This document shows positions 63,101 to 64,000 of a DNA stretch of 64,000 nt, piece after piece (position 1 is the first letter of the stretch; each line of letters begins with the position of its first letter). The position numbers and the translations under genes were made by a program. The notes under the pieces were generated by a model. The model had not been told where the DNA came from. It worked only from the letters and a program-made list of their open reading frames with translations, and made no database searches. Source of the stretch: Mactra quadrangularis (lineage: Eukaryota; Mollusca; Bivalvia; Venerida; Mactridae); contig CM046299.1 in the NCBI GenBank assembly GCA_025267735.1, positions 25,198,468-25,262,467 of the forward strand, in the 5' to 3' direction.

Positions 63101-63588
63101 AAAGAGTTGATGATTAATCGCACTTATAACAAATAATTCGGAAATTTGGTACAATACTACATATATTTTTCATTGTTTTATTTTTGCATAAAGTAATACT
63201 TTATTAGTGGTTTTTATTCAATGTATATTTACAGCGTTTTCAAATGTATGAAAATTGGTATTGATATCAGCACCAGTATATTAACGCTAATCTATATTAT
63301 TATAACATTGTGATTGATGTTGCAAACTGCAGTACTTTATTTGCTGTATTTATCGAGGAACATTAAACATTTCTTTTTTCAGTGTGAAAATCACTATTCG
63401 TTAAGTATGCATATTGCGTTTAATTTGAAATAAGCTTTATATAATTTTATATATTGATAATTCTTTAGAATGGTAAATGGAACGATGGGTCATGTTCAGA
63501 CAAACTCTCAGGATTAATTTGTAAGAAACCTATATCTGTACTTGATGTCGTAACGACTATATCTCCTTACAAAGATGGGTGTATAATG
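1..63588 (+). CDS. Giant mosaic CTLD / fucolectin / kringle / Methyltransf_FA gene, partial at both ends
   Basis: This is the overall gene model: 46 exons joined in one frame, about 2,090 residues, with the two ShKT exons counted separately. The domains seen are ten CTLDs (A-J), two F5/8C domains, one kringle and two Methyltransf_FA domains, with short Thr/Ser/Pro-rich linkers. Each exon is bounded by AG and GT, and the phase leaving one exon matches the phase entering the next. Most module boundaries are phase 1, the usual signature of extracellular exon shuffling. No initiator Met, signal peptide, transmembrane segment or final stop belonging to the main chain is visible, so both ends lie outside the window. 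The inferred role is a secreted or surface multivalent glycan-binding protein, in defence or adhesion. Two or more adjacent genes cannot be excluded without cDNA, but unbroken phase continuity argues for one. Confidence 0.78.
1944..2085 (+). repeat. Tandem repeat, about 3 units of ~47-55 bp
   Basis: Three imperfect copies of a unit containing ATCATGTATTCCATGCATGC and AAGATCACGTGTAT follow one another. Each copy holds the palindromes TGCATGCA and CACGTG or CATGTG. This is a simple minisatellite in an intron; no function is implied. Confidence 0.8.
3038..3216. repeat. Small MITE-like fold-back
   Basis: GATACCTACTC near 3041 and GAGTAGGTATC near 3201 are exact inverted repeats enclosing about 150 bp. 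The size and structure suit a miniature inverted-repeat element. No target-site duplication was confirmed. Confidence 0.5.
4730..4743 (+). repeat. Run of 14 G
   Basis: There are fourteen consecutive G residues, preceded by GGGGA, in an otherwise AT-rich intron. Length polymorphism or sequencing error is likely here. Confidence 0.9.
7183..7252 (+). repeat. SINE family A, 3' tail only
   Basis: The stretch reading GTGAGTAGTTTGACTGACCG through ACAATGTGTTTCTACGGCGT closely matches the 3' part of the fuller SINE at 49648-49936. No tRNA-like head is visible upstream, so the copy is 5'-truncated. It ends about 36 bases before the exon at 7289, so the acceptor region sits next to SINE-derived sequence. 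Confidence 0.7.
7289..16169 (+). CDS. CTLD-B (four exons)
   Basis: Exons are 7289-7388, 9613-9739, 14461-14537 and 16051-16169. The domain opens CDVDDGWNHVTPDKCYKAF and continues through INVCKGEDGELLTIQDEDTQ and LSVWLPYTAEN. It closes with NWRPVSCNSVNSVLCSKPK. The paired N-terminal cysteines, the helix-2 LLTIQDEDTQ segment and the last two cysteines identify a CTLD. The usual WIGL core is altered to VWLP, and there is neither an EPN/QPD tripeptide nor a WND, so Ca2+-dependent sugar binding is doubtful. Internal introns are phase 2, 0 and 2. Introns at 7389-9612, 9740-14460 and 14538-16050 hold repeats listed separately and otherwise nothing recognisable. The intron to CTLD-C (16170-16811) also shows nothing. 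Confidence 0.8.
7389..9612 (+). other. CTLD-B intron 1
   Basis: The intron is AT-rich. Apart from the MITE-like element at 9114-9347 I see no feature. The longest open frame, on the minus strand at 8526-8813 (95 codons), shows no domain and low-complexity hydrophobic content. Confidence 0.6.
9114..9347. repeat. MITE-like element with AGGCGGATCCAGG-type ends
   Basis: The left end AGGCGAATCCAGGAGGGG is imperfectly inverted at the right end, which reads TCCTGGATCCTCCTTTG. About 230 bp lie between, including a run of CCCCCTTTG. The same terminal motif recurs at 9792 and near 11100. Confidence 0.6.
9792..11106. repeat. Repeat element with AGGCGGATCCA ends, hosting a LINE fragment
   Basis: The left end reads AGGCGGATCCATTTGGGG followed by TCAGGGGGTTCGTACCCCCT. 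The right end reads TTCCTGGACCCGCCCCTTTT, the imperfect complement of the same motif, with a run of C close by. Its termini match the smaller element at 9114-9347. The extra internal length is largely the reverse-transcriptase fragment, which suggests a nested insertion. The limits are approximate. Confidence 0.45.
9967..10425 (+). pseudogene. LINE reverse-transcriptase C-terminal remnant
   Basis: The first frame (9967-10170) reads LVMSRIDYCNLILYGISKCD and then KFQRKCAKLVLRL. This matches the C-terminal thumb region of CR1/L2/Jockey-type reverse transcriptases, whose familiar pattern is SRLDYCNxLLYGLP then LQRxQNxAARLV. A frame change near 10145-10155 leads to LHWLPVKARINFKIW, the expected next motif, and another shift leads to a segment with RSGLRSAKSKD and KRKTFSDRSFRTI. 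Frameshifts show it is dead. It has no start, no endonuclease domain and no palm catalytic motif, so it is the usual 5'-truncated LINE end. It lies in sense orientation inside an intron of the lectin gene. Confidence 0.8.
12057..12128 (+). repeat. Short direct duplication (~35 bp, 2 copies)
   Basis: TGTTGCGAACTGTTCTTTGG followed by TGCAGTCTATGTATA is repeated at once as TGTTGCGAACTTTTTTTGC followed by TGCAATCTATGTACA. It is a simple local duplication. Confidence 0.7.
14538..16050 (+). other. CTLD-B intron 3
   Basis: This is 1.5 kb of AT-rich sequence in which I see neither coding nor repeat structure. Confidence 0.6.
16812..19581 (+). CDS. CTLD-C (four exons)
   Basis: Exons are 16812-16941, 18058-18152, 18794-18919 and 19483-19581. 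The domain starts GTCPSGFIQHKSMCYLLKL and then MTWNEARSFCSLRQTTLLEI, the standard CTLD helix-1/helix-2 pattern. Exon 2 contains SISKIWLGITV, the WIGL core. Exon 3 has DFQTWTWLSDSKDVGAF and EKCIYVDI. Exon 4 has SKWIVGNCANVGGAVCTL, with the last two cysteines. No EPN/QPD tripeptide or WND is present, so classical Ca2+-site-2 sugar binding looks lost. Internal introns are phase 2, 1 and 1. The chain leaves through a proline-rich tail (VNTPMVLPPNGK). Introns 16942-18057, 18153-18793 and 18920-19482 and the intron to CTLD-D (19582-20156) hold nothing I recognise. Confidence 0.85.
20157..21305 (+). CDS. CTLD-D (QPN motif)
   Basis: Exons are 20157-20318, 20608-20699 and 21134-21305. The domain reads YKCEGDAKLHDKFCYEM, then MDWYNARWHCGLRNSDLATI, IELWIGLNDQENEGTFTWL, and RYTNWMDAQPNNAEI. 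It closes with ENCAVIYL, GKWLDYPC and GFVCKRP. It is a complete CTLD with WIGL, the galactose/mannose-region loop QPN, and WLD in place of WND. QPN is common in invertebrate lectins and gives variable specificity; calcium-dependent binding is likely. The third exon start at 21134 (after AACTAG) keeps phase 0 and gives IQPRYTNW; the alternative AG at 21139 would break the YTNW frame. The intron to the next module (21306-21852) is featureless. Confidence 0.9.
21853..23169 (+). CDS. F5/8-type C (fucolectin-like) domain 1
   Basis: Exons are 21853-22026, 22304-22436 and 23093-23169. The sequence runs YLNIAPGSLVTINSARADS, then QQCCKALTTHDTVQVDLGSV, then IHYMTIIG. It continues KLAASNDFSDETN and ends GRYIFVTHKLNKEIPKSM then QICEISIYTG. 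The VQVDLG strand, the RYIFV strand and the closing CEISIY match the galactose-binding-like jelly roll of F5/8C/fucolectin domains. The NPWW-type strand and the His/Arg fucose-binding set of fucolectins are not evident, so ligand binding may differ from that of the second copy. The donor after 22436 (GTTGGT) is weak, but the R split across the intron and the resulting motif support it. Introns 22027-22303 and 22437-23092 are featureless. Confidence 0.8.
23572..23622 (+). CDS. Linker exon before kringle
   Basis: This 51-base, phase 1-1 exon encodes DDSVPSFVSQNGIPKEN. It has no fold of its own and spaces the F5/8C and kringle domains. It is identified only by AG/GT borders and matching phases, so it is less certain than the domain exons. 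Introns 23170-23571 and 23623-24118 on either side show nothing recognisable. Confidence 0.6.
24119..24361 (+). CDS. Kringle domain (single exon)
   Basis: One phase 1-1 exon encodes a complete kringle of about 80 residues. The six cysteines are in VPCVQV, GRLCQQW, NYCRDPTG, LWCYTTDPD, EICNVD and RCNG, in the expected 1-6/2-4/3-5 spacing. The hallmark SNYCRDP is present, as is LWCYTTDPDVKWEIC. A DPD acidic pair with flanking tryptophans resembles the lysine-binding site of plasminogen-type kringles, so lysine or protein binding is plausible. Kringles are small disulfide-bonded protein-binding modules; finding one inside a lectin array is unusual. The exon is clean: the frame is open throughout and both splice sites are good. 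The following intron (24362-25061) is empty. Confidence 0.95.
25062..25112 (+). CDS. Linker exon after kringle (Pro-rich)
   Basis: This 51-base, phase 1-1 exon encodes VEPDALTGRYTPQPPKP, a proline-rich spacer. It has the same length as the linker exon on the other side of the kringle. It is called from splice borders and phase only. The next intron, 25113-25634, shows nothing. Confidence 0.6.
25635..30134 (+). CDS. CTLD-E (divergent, no sugar-binding motif)
   Basis: Exons are 25635-25754, 29500-29625 and 30030-30134. The domain reads ECEDCLIIGDGLKTWGDSY, QACDTFDNVLPMYLNEEDFN, DKQFWLSIYYDSSKKKWFL, then LSQTMCAVGNANGQIFVKSC and ERFPYLCAPS. The Trp/Cys helix-1 pattern, FWLSI at the WIGL position and the final two cysteines identify a CTLD, but it is short. 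The long-loop region lacks EPN/QPD and WND, so it is probably structural or protein-binding. All junctions are phase 1. Its first internal intron (25755-29499) is expanded by the mobile element at 26510-29390. Confidence 0.78.
26510..29390. mobile_element. 2.9-kb element with inverted, internally repeated arms
   Basis: The left end reads TAGGGGGGGGTTTGTTAATT. The right end is its imperfect complement (AATTAACAACCCCCTCCCCT). Further in, CCCCTGTACATACCC near 26610 is matched inverted by GGGTATGTACAGGGG near 29250. Each arm then carries two or three tandem units of roughly 150-170 bp containing AAAATGGCTGCCA-like and ATGTTGAATCATGC-like words; the right arm carries them inverted, with CCATTTTGAATTTTC. 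The core, about 27200-28850, has no recognised gene; one open frame at 27400-27609 shows no domain. It is probably a non-autonomous, fold-back type DNA transposon. No target duplication was confirmed. Confidence 0.65.
30412..31610. mobile_element. 1.2-kb element with perfect 20-bp terminal inverted repeats
   Basis: AATTGACCTTACGCCAGAAT at 30412-30431 is exactly inverted at 31591-31610. The AATT at the ends could be a 4-bp target duplication or part of the repeat. Inside, a unit of about 340-360 bp is duplicated in direct orientation (about 30802-31140 and 31159-31495). Both copies share CTTAAC...TTTTATTTCTC, TTTTTTGTTGGAGCAAATG, ATGGATATT and a final GCATGTATTTGAACAC-like or GCATGCATTCGAAC-like end. 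It has no coding capacity, so it is a non-autonomous DNA transposon. It occupies most of the intron 30135-31814 between CTLD-E and the first Methyltransf_FA domain. Confidence 0.75.
31815..32258 (+). CDS. Methyltransf_FA domain 1 (single exon)
   Basis: A 444-base, phase 1-1 exon of about 148 residues. Landmarks are DGATILIQDYTIRIGGN, then KAFWVQWSMTATCFINVGLG, GQNVFLRYTN and TGFWKFSG. This order (IxIGGxxN strand, FWVxW strand, VGxG turn, closing W-x-F) fits Methyltransf_FA (PF12248), a domain named after insect farnesoic acid O-methyltransferase. In animals it is mostly found in extracellular mosaic proteins and has no demonstrated methyltransferase motif here; no SAM-binding loop is visible. 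A beta-sandwich recognition module is the better guess. It carries four cysteines that could be disulfide-bonded. Confidence 0.75.
32822..32854 (+). CDS. Micro-exon linker (33 bp)
   Basis: A 33-base, phase 1-1 candidate encodes GTDVKTAHKRN between a TTCAAG acceptor and a GTGAGT donor. It fits the phases exactly and matches the position of linkers elsewhere in the gene, but at this length chance is possible. If it is skipped, the flanking exons still join in frame. Introns 32259-32821 and 32855-33386 are featureless. Confidence 0.45.
33387..36666 (+). CDS. F5/8-type C domain 2, fucolectin type
   Basis: Exons are 33387-33608, 34280-34421 and 36599-36666. It opens NLALLKPAKQSSNHRDLGAE then LAVDG, followed by SGCVSHTRTGEDNPWWEVDL, then IETIVVVRRWEDNACCRVRL. 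It ends RYVRIVVPRKQSI and ELAEVKVFEG. This is a strong match to the eel-fucolectin pattern (NxAxxKPAxQSS, DG, C-x-x-HT, NPWWxVDL, adjacent CC, R-x-x-I then LxEVxV). The His of VSHT and Arg residues at RRW and CRVRL sit where fucolectins bind fucose, so alpha-L-fucose binding is likely by homology. At 34280 the acceptor AATTACAAG gives ...NACCRV; using the later CTGCAG would create a stop, so it is rejected. The last intron (34422-36598) is filled with repeats. Confidence 0.9.
35364..36403. repeat. Repeat insertion with terminal TTAATACGTTTGTT ends and a long hairpin
   Basis: TTAATACGTTTGTT at 35364-35377 is exactly inverted at 36250-36263. Overlapping the left end is a perfect 24-bp palindrome (35372-35395), which reads TTTGTTACTATA and its complement. 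Just right of the right end, arms 36271-36309 and 36365-36403 are inverted copies of 39 bases with a single mismatch, around a 55-base loop that is itself self-complementary (AGTCCATAA with TTATGGACT; GGGCC with GGCCC). The interior is more CpG-rich than the intron around it. This is likely a non-autonomous DNA transposon, or two abutting ones. No transposase is seen. Confidence 0.65.
35640..36090 (+). repeat. Dispersed repeat family R1, copy 1
   Basis: It is co-linear with 48480-48980 in the same orientation. Shared blocks include ACTTCACCAT..CAACAGA, TTTGACGAAxATCCAGCCAT, GCCAAGC..TGCATA, TCAxTTTAAAGTTTG and ACGTTCCAGTCTCC..ATAA. The copies differ by many substitutions and small gaps, so they are old. 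This copy sits inside the insertion at 35364-36403. No coding potential is seen. Confidence 0.7.
37256..38931 (+). CDS. CTLD-F (EPT motif)
   Basis: Exons are 37256-37426, 38230-38340 and 38806-38931. The domain reads RCGPSWVDDKNTGICYKYS, EMTWDTANEYCKGLDAQMV, NIWLGINRIKSDKTFATSD, then VYTNWAEGEPTGDGVNEGCA, and finally GRWHTESCSSNFIAVCQRN. All core CTLD elements are present: the N-terminal Cys pair, WLGI, YTNW, and the last two cysteines. The site-2 loop is EPT rather than EPN and WND is replaced by WHT, so Ca2+ ligands are partly lost and sugar binding is uncertain. All junctions are phase 1. Intron 37427-38229 carries the repeat at 37551-37733. Introns 36667-37255 and 38932-39476 are otherwise empty. 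Confidence 0.9.
37551..37733 (+). repeat. Dispersed repeat family R2, copy 1
   Basis: This stretch contains ACAACCTCACTTGAG, AGAGGTTGTTGCTTTGCAG, GCTGTTGTTGTGCTGAGGAC and GAGCCTCTCTGCAGAGGTTA. It matches the reverse complement of 50556-50703 along its length. Both ends resemble each other inverted (AACCTCACTTGAG against CTCTGCAGAGGTT), as in a MITE. Confidence 0.7.
39477..39599 (+). CDS. Thr-rich (mucin-like) linker exon
   Basis: A 123-base, phase 1-1 exon encodes about 41 residues, more than half of them Thr, with Pro and Ser; for example STPIPTTSTTTTTALTSTTT. It ends DLTKFVFNQG. Such stretches are densely O-glycosylated and extended, so this probably acts as a stiff stalk between CTLD-F and CTLD-G. 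The coding repeat is of ACA/ACN type, and length variation between alleles is likely. The next intron (39600-40267) is empty. Confidence 0.85.
40268..47530 (+). CDS. CTLD-G (QPD motif, galactose type)
   Basis: Exons are 40268-40429, 46669-46800 and 47399-47530. The domain reads VCRNDWIFSEVSGSCVKII, FDVAHLCLNMKAQLASIVD then KREQAFF, NGLWLGGIDAHEENNWDWF, then HYEWAPGQPDNTNEEDCVMM and TLNDLPCSYKDITSGYICQY. WLGG stands at WIGL; QPD and the following LND correspond to the site-2 ligands of galactose/GalNAc-type lectins. Together with CTLD-A (EPN) this implies different sugar preferences in one chain. The first internal intron (40430-46668, 6.2 kb) is expanded by the large transposon at 40945-45772. 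The acceptor at 46669 (TTTTAG) keeps phase 1. Residues upstream of it in an open frame are intronic. Confidence 0.9.
40760..40893. repeat. Fold-back MITE beside the large transposon
   Basis: TATTAAATAAGTGATTTGAT then ATAAGCCCTGTTTTTTCC on the left is imperfectly inverted on the right (GGAAAAATAACAAGGC then TTTTATCAAATAATTATTTA). The centre holds CGGCCAAAGGCCAAGGGCCG, also self-complementary. It is a compact hairpin element of about 135 bp. Confidence 0.65.
40945..41453 (+). repeat. Left terminal inverted repeat of the 4.8-kb element
   Basis: This arm matches the reverse complement of 45248-45772 with few differences. It contains two AAAATGGCCxCC words at about 41066 and 41243. The similarity fades after the word TTTTGACATGTAGCATTAC. 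Confidence 0.85.
42395..42600 (-). repeat. SINE family B copy, diverged
   Basis: Plus-strand words TAGCTTTCCTGGACTCTTGT then CTATAACCAGTACTTAC, TTCTCCATAT, and CATTATTGTGAAATTTTC run in the same order as in 59365-59590. Read on the minus strand, a degraded tRNA-like B-box (TTCGAACC) lies upstream. It is nested within the 4.8-kb transposon. Confidence 0.6.
42700..44801 (-). pseudogene. Decayed transposon ORF with FEN/PIN-nuclease-like segments
   Basis: Read on the minus strand, separate frames give in order: a segment with YLASFGLMLPYFARYDHLNY and ARWGPIYLTEMHQIP (44801-44481); a polar segment (44474-44244); PATMIIDSNALIVSVGKP then YTRIDVVFDRYNDKSIK (43996-43652); LPQNWVNFLVMPDTKVDIA then FLSHELI (43752-43432); DVVVWSRDTDVMILLLAHYP (43391-43197); HAITGCDTLSFFAGHSKKSA then WKTFQDH (43315-42884); and a tail with DLPDPKKYGCEARLRPILMS then a CSCKTQ end (about 42870-42730). 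The DTDVMILLL strand and the ITGCD...KKSAW helix-turn resemble the acidic strand and helix-hairpin-helix of FEN1/XPG nucleases. I believe this family is widespread in bivalve and other invertebrate genomes. At least four frame changes and in-frame stops show it is inactive. Confidence 0.65.
44939..45625. repeat. Tandem duplication in the right arm (~372-bp period)
   Basis: The palindrome GTTACCATGGTAAC recurs at 44939 and 45311, followed in both units by AAAGATCTTTAC, AACATTTCTGCAA, GGCGGCCATTTTGAATT and AACAATGTCCAATATAA in the same order. Unit 1 is clearly more diverged from the left arm than unit 2. Confidence 0.8.
45248..45772 (-). repeat. Right terminal inverted repeat of the 4.8-kb element
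   Basis: This is the inverted partner of 40945-41453, ending TGCCGTCAG at 45772. Its inner part is preceded by a second, more diverged tandem copy. Confidence 0.85.
47040..47183. repeat. 144-bp MITE with 36-bp inverted ends
   Basis: The arms at 47040-47075 and 47148-47183 each contain GTTGAATTTGATAGCAG when oriented alike, and match at about 31 of 36 positions. Outer ends both read GTGCAC. The loop has no coding potential. Confidence 0.75.
47994..51185 (+). CDS. CTLD-H (no site-2 motif)
   Basis: Exons are 47994-48155, 50393-50515 and 51045-51185. The domain reads DCGTDWVYNPKEDSCYFLN, GKDAWESCESSNSHVATFK then NDLEEYF, REHIWIGAYGEVDAFHWWD, then FYDTDDEFCVNYDFSTHDFY and ANACTGTYYPTLCKRR. Trp/Cys pattern, WIGA and last cysteines define the CTLD; the EPN/QPD and WND positions are replaced, so Ca2+-dependent sugar recognition is unlikely. 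Junctions are phase 1 throughout. It follows CTLD-G after a short intron (47531-47993, empty). Intron 48156-50392 holds repeat R1 copy 2 and a full SINE; intron 50516-51044 holds repeat R2 copy 2. Confidence 0.85.
48480..48980 (+). repeat. Dispersed repeat family R1, copy 2
   Basis: It is co-linear with 35640-36090: ACTTCACCATACAAAATCAA then CAGAAACTCAAACG, TTGACGAAAATCCAGCCATT, CCATAGCCAAGCAGTGCATA, TCGTCAGTTTAAAGTTTG and GTACGTTCCAGTCTCCGGAT. Unlike copy 1 it is not bounded by the TTAATACGTTTGTT ends or the long hairpin. Confidence 0.7.
49648..49936 (+). repeat. SINE family A, near full-length
   Basis: The 5' head GCCGCCCGGCTAGCTCAGTT then GGTAGATTGCAAGTCTAC resembles a tRNA D-arm and anticodon region with a Pol III A-box (TAGCTCAGTTGG). 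The body continues to GTGAGTAGGTTGACTGACCG, ACAATGTGTTGCTGCGGCGT and an ACAAACAAACAACAA tail. The tail matches the fragment at 7183-7252, and the head matches the minus-strand fragment at 52453-52513. It is a tRNA-derived SINE, not a tRNA gene: the T-arm is not intact. Confidence 0.8.
50556..50703 (-). repeat. Dispersed repeat family R2, copy 2 (inverted)
   Basis: Its reverse complement reads ACAACCTCACTTGAGGTTGT, TGTTGTTGTGCAGAGGAC and GCCTCTCTGCAGAGATTA, matching 37551-37733. The two copies are in opposite orientation in different introns of the same gene. Confidence 0.7.
51186..52678 (+). other. Intron between CTLD-H and Ser/Thr/Pro linker
   Basis: It holds an AT-rich 1.5 kb. The only feature seen is a minus-strand SINE head at 52453-52513. 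Confidence 0.6.
52453..52513 (-). repeat. SINE family A, tRNA-like head only
   Basis: The minus strand reads GCCACCCGGCTAGCTCAGTT then TGTAGCACGCAAGTCTACTG, close to the head of the SINE at 49648. No matching body or tail is seen downstream on that strand. Confidence 0.7.
52679..52759 (+). CDS. Ser/Thr/Pro-rich linker exon
   Basis: An 81-base, phase 1-1 exon encodes VSSSSVTSTTPAPTTKSPSM then KTPLVPP. The composition suggests an O-glycosylated spacer between CTLD-H and CTLD-I, like the Thr-rich exon at 39477. Splice sites are good (TTCAG acceptor, GTATGT donor). Confidence 0.8.
52760..53888 (+). other. Intron before CTLD-I
   Basis: It is 1.1 kb of AT-rich sequence in which I see nothing recognisable. 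Confidence 0.6.
53889..55652 (+). CDS. CTLD-I (WND retained)
   Basis: Exons are 53889-54065, 54960-55091 and 55530-55652. The domain reads WQCGAGWEVDVLSGLCYKF, VTWNEAQQKCAEEDGNLVSI then VNMHEQAYI, AGVWIGLTDYTVEHQWHW, then FLNWAKGPDHSNATKDCAEI and GLWNDVSCDQLKGYICKRG. This is a textbook CTLD (CGxGW, LCYKF, WIGL, LNW, DCAEI, WND, YIC). The site-2 tripeptide position reads GPD, so the first acidic/amide ligand is lost while WND is kept; weak or altered calcium binding is possible. Introns 54066-54959 and 55092-55529, and the following intron 55653-56363, show nothing recognisable. Confidence 0.92.
56364..56411 (+). CDS. Short linker exon
   Basis: A 48-base, phase 1-1 exon encodes EFNDKTTSKEPKPYLE between a TTTTTAAG acceptor and a GTAAGT donor. 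It has no fold and spaces CTLD-I from the second Methyltransf_FA domain. Intron 56412-57038 is empty. Confidence 0.6.
57039..58200 (+). CDS. Methyltransf_FA domain 2 (two exons)
   Basis: Exons are 57039-57330 and 58040-58200, with a phase 2 intron between them. Landmarks are FELGVRVHDTFTFLVKTSRD then AFIMLH, EDAYYIIIGGWGDTRNIIKK, then RPFWISWNDTTILVGNSDTV, SSVFLTYPR, INFVSVTTGQYTDAYWKI. The acceptor gives R-P-FWISW, an exact fit to the Methyltransf_FA FWxxW strand, and IIIGGW..TRN fits the IxIGGxxN strand. It is closer to the family consensus than domain 1. Unlike domain 1 it contains no cysteine and is split by an intron, so the two copies probably did not arise from a recent tandem duplication. 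The next intron, 58201-58651, is empty. Confidence 0.88.
58652..63588 (+). CDS. CTLD-J (QPL motif, WND), split by a 4-kb intron
   Basis: Exons are 58652-58834, 62792-62949 and 63469-63588. The domain reads YYGCDGKGWLKYGDSCFLV, KTWDDAVNYCEKQGGDLASI then ANENEQNF, RGYWIGLHSLSYEQSYSWN, then VRYTNWDGHQPLHYRDRKGS then CVGML, and GKWNDGSCSDKLSGLICKKP. Site-2 loop is QPL with intact WND. Exon 1 leaves in phase 1 and exon 2 enters in phase 1, giving an unbroken NFLLSHLPR-APTRGYWIGL join; exons 2 and 3 join in phase 0. The two ShKT exons (59759-60345) lie within its first intron. The last exon ends ISPYKDGCIM at a GTAAGA donor, probably leading into another module beyond the window. Confidence 0.85.
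59365..59590 (-). repeat. SINE family B, tRNA-derived
   Basis: On the minus strand, CCCGGGTAGATAATTCAGTT then GGTAGCACGCCGGGATTTG gives an A-box, and GGTACGGATTCGAATC gives a B-box about 45 bases later. The body follows with GACAATAATGTCGAC, GAATTTCCTGCGATGAGG and GACAAGGGTCAAGGAAAGCT. It is homologous to the older copy at 42395-42600. The internal promoter looks better preserved than in the other SINEs here. Confidence 0.75.
59759..60345 (+). CDS. Two ShKT domains in two exons, inside the CTLD-J intron
   Basis: Exons are 59759-59900 and 60236-60345. Domain 1 reads RYCFNIHDNDTECNLWAEWG then ECDHNPVWMSKHCHHACELC. Domain 2 reads NCRDVYENTEKCAQWASTGE then CTKNHPWMIHNCALSCGVC. Both show the six-Cys ShKT pattern with D, WA..GEC, NP/HP.WM and C..C..C. 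The first exon must end at GATGT|GTTAGT, the only donor that keeps CRDVYENTEKC open. The pair enters and leaves in phase 1, so it can be spliced in without breaking frame. The final donor (GTTTTT) is poor; reading through gives 35 more codons with a hydrophobic FYILVFTINVIVVV segment and a stop at 60450-60452. ShKT modules are protein-binding or ion-channel-binding folds found in many secreted proteins; toxicity is not implied. Confidence 0.8.
60346..62791 (+). other. Remainder of CTLD-J intron: duplicated segment and A-rich tract
   Basis: A block near 60784-60832 (GAAGTGAAAACG..TTCTGTTATGTAAGAA) is repeated near 60859-60905 (GAAGTAAAACTG..TTCGGTTATGTAAGAA). From about 61050 to 62480 the plus strand is strikingly A-rich. 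It contains three copies of an AGGGAARTAAYTCT word in the same orientation (61665, 61722 and 62204). A tRNA B-box-like word (AGTTCGAATCCTGGG) lies at 60912. This resembles a mollusc repeat but I cannot name it. No exon is seen. Confidence 0.55.
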
Positions 63589-64000
63589 GTAAGACATAAA
63601 ATATAATTCTTTCAGGTACTAACTATAACGATAACAAGAAATTCTAGCCCTATTTTGATTTCCCCTTTTTTACCTGACAATTATCCTACGTATGTTTGTT
63701 TATTTGGGCGTGGCACATTACAAGAGCACATGGCTTTTTATTCGGAGGCCAACTTGTTCTATGCTAGAGCGATAGTTCCTGATAATCCTGTTCCATTCAA
63801 AAGCAGTTTTAATAATGCTTATATTCAATAAACTAATAAGCTCTAGACACTATGTGGAACAGTACTAATAAGCTAGGAATGGCAAACAATTGTCAAGCCA
63901 GTATGTTTAGTCGACCACCGTGTTCTACCTACTACAAAATGTTGACAAATGCGTTATATCCATACATATAATTATGATAATGGTCGATTAACAACATGAG
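63589..64000 (+). other. Start of intron after CTLD-J, cut by window end
   Basis: The sequence follows a GTAAGA donor. I see no exon or repeat in it. Confidence 0.6.

Noticed and set aside
1..64000. CRISPR array, rRNA, bacterial operon
   Set aside because: No regularly spaced repeats with unique spacers, no rRNA signature, and spliced genes throughout.

Overview
The window is eukaryotic and AT-rich. It looks like mollusc DNA, probably bivalve. The reasons are short exons in long introns, a very large multi-domain lectin-type gene, Methyltransf_FA and ShKT modules alongside C-type lectin domains (CTLDs), tRNA-derived SINEs, and copies of an AGGGAAATAACTC-like motif common in mollusc introns. 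The species call is inference.

One plus-strand gene appears to fill the window (about 1-63588) and runs off both ends. I reconstructed 46 exons, about 6.27 kb of coding sequence or about 2,090 residues. GT-AG boundaries and reading phases fit at every join, and most inter-domain introns are phase 1. There is no start codon, signal peptide, membrane anchor or final stop in the main chain. Domain order is: CTLD-A (last exon only), CTLD-B, CTLD-C, CTLD-D, a first F5/8-type C (fucolectin-like) domain, a short linker, a kringle, a short linker, CTLD-E, a first Methyltransf_FA domain, a micro-exon, a second F5/8C domain with fucolectin signature, CTLD-F, a Thr-rich linker, CTLD-G, CTLD-H, a Ser/Thr/Pro linker, CTLD-I, a short linker, a second Methyltransf_FA domain, and CTLD-J. 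Two exons encoding two ShKT domains lie inside an intron that splits CTLD-J. They are phase-compatible, so they could be a cassette or an alternative end. The product is inferred to be an extracellular, Cys-rich, multivalent glycan-binding protein.

The introns are crowded with mobile DNA: a 4.8-kb element with about 0.5-kb inverted repeats carrying a decayed FEN/PIN-nuclease-like ORF (40945-45772); a 2.9-kb element with tandemly repeated inverted arms (26510-29390); a 1.2-kb element with perfect 20-bp termini and an internal duplication (30412-31610); an LINE reverse-transcriptase remnant (9967-10425); two SINE families; several MITE-like fold-backs; and two pairs of dispersed repeats. I see no rRNA, no intact tRNA gene, no CRISPR and nothing prokaryotic.
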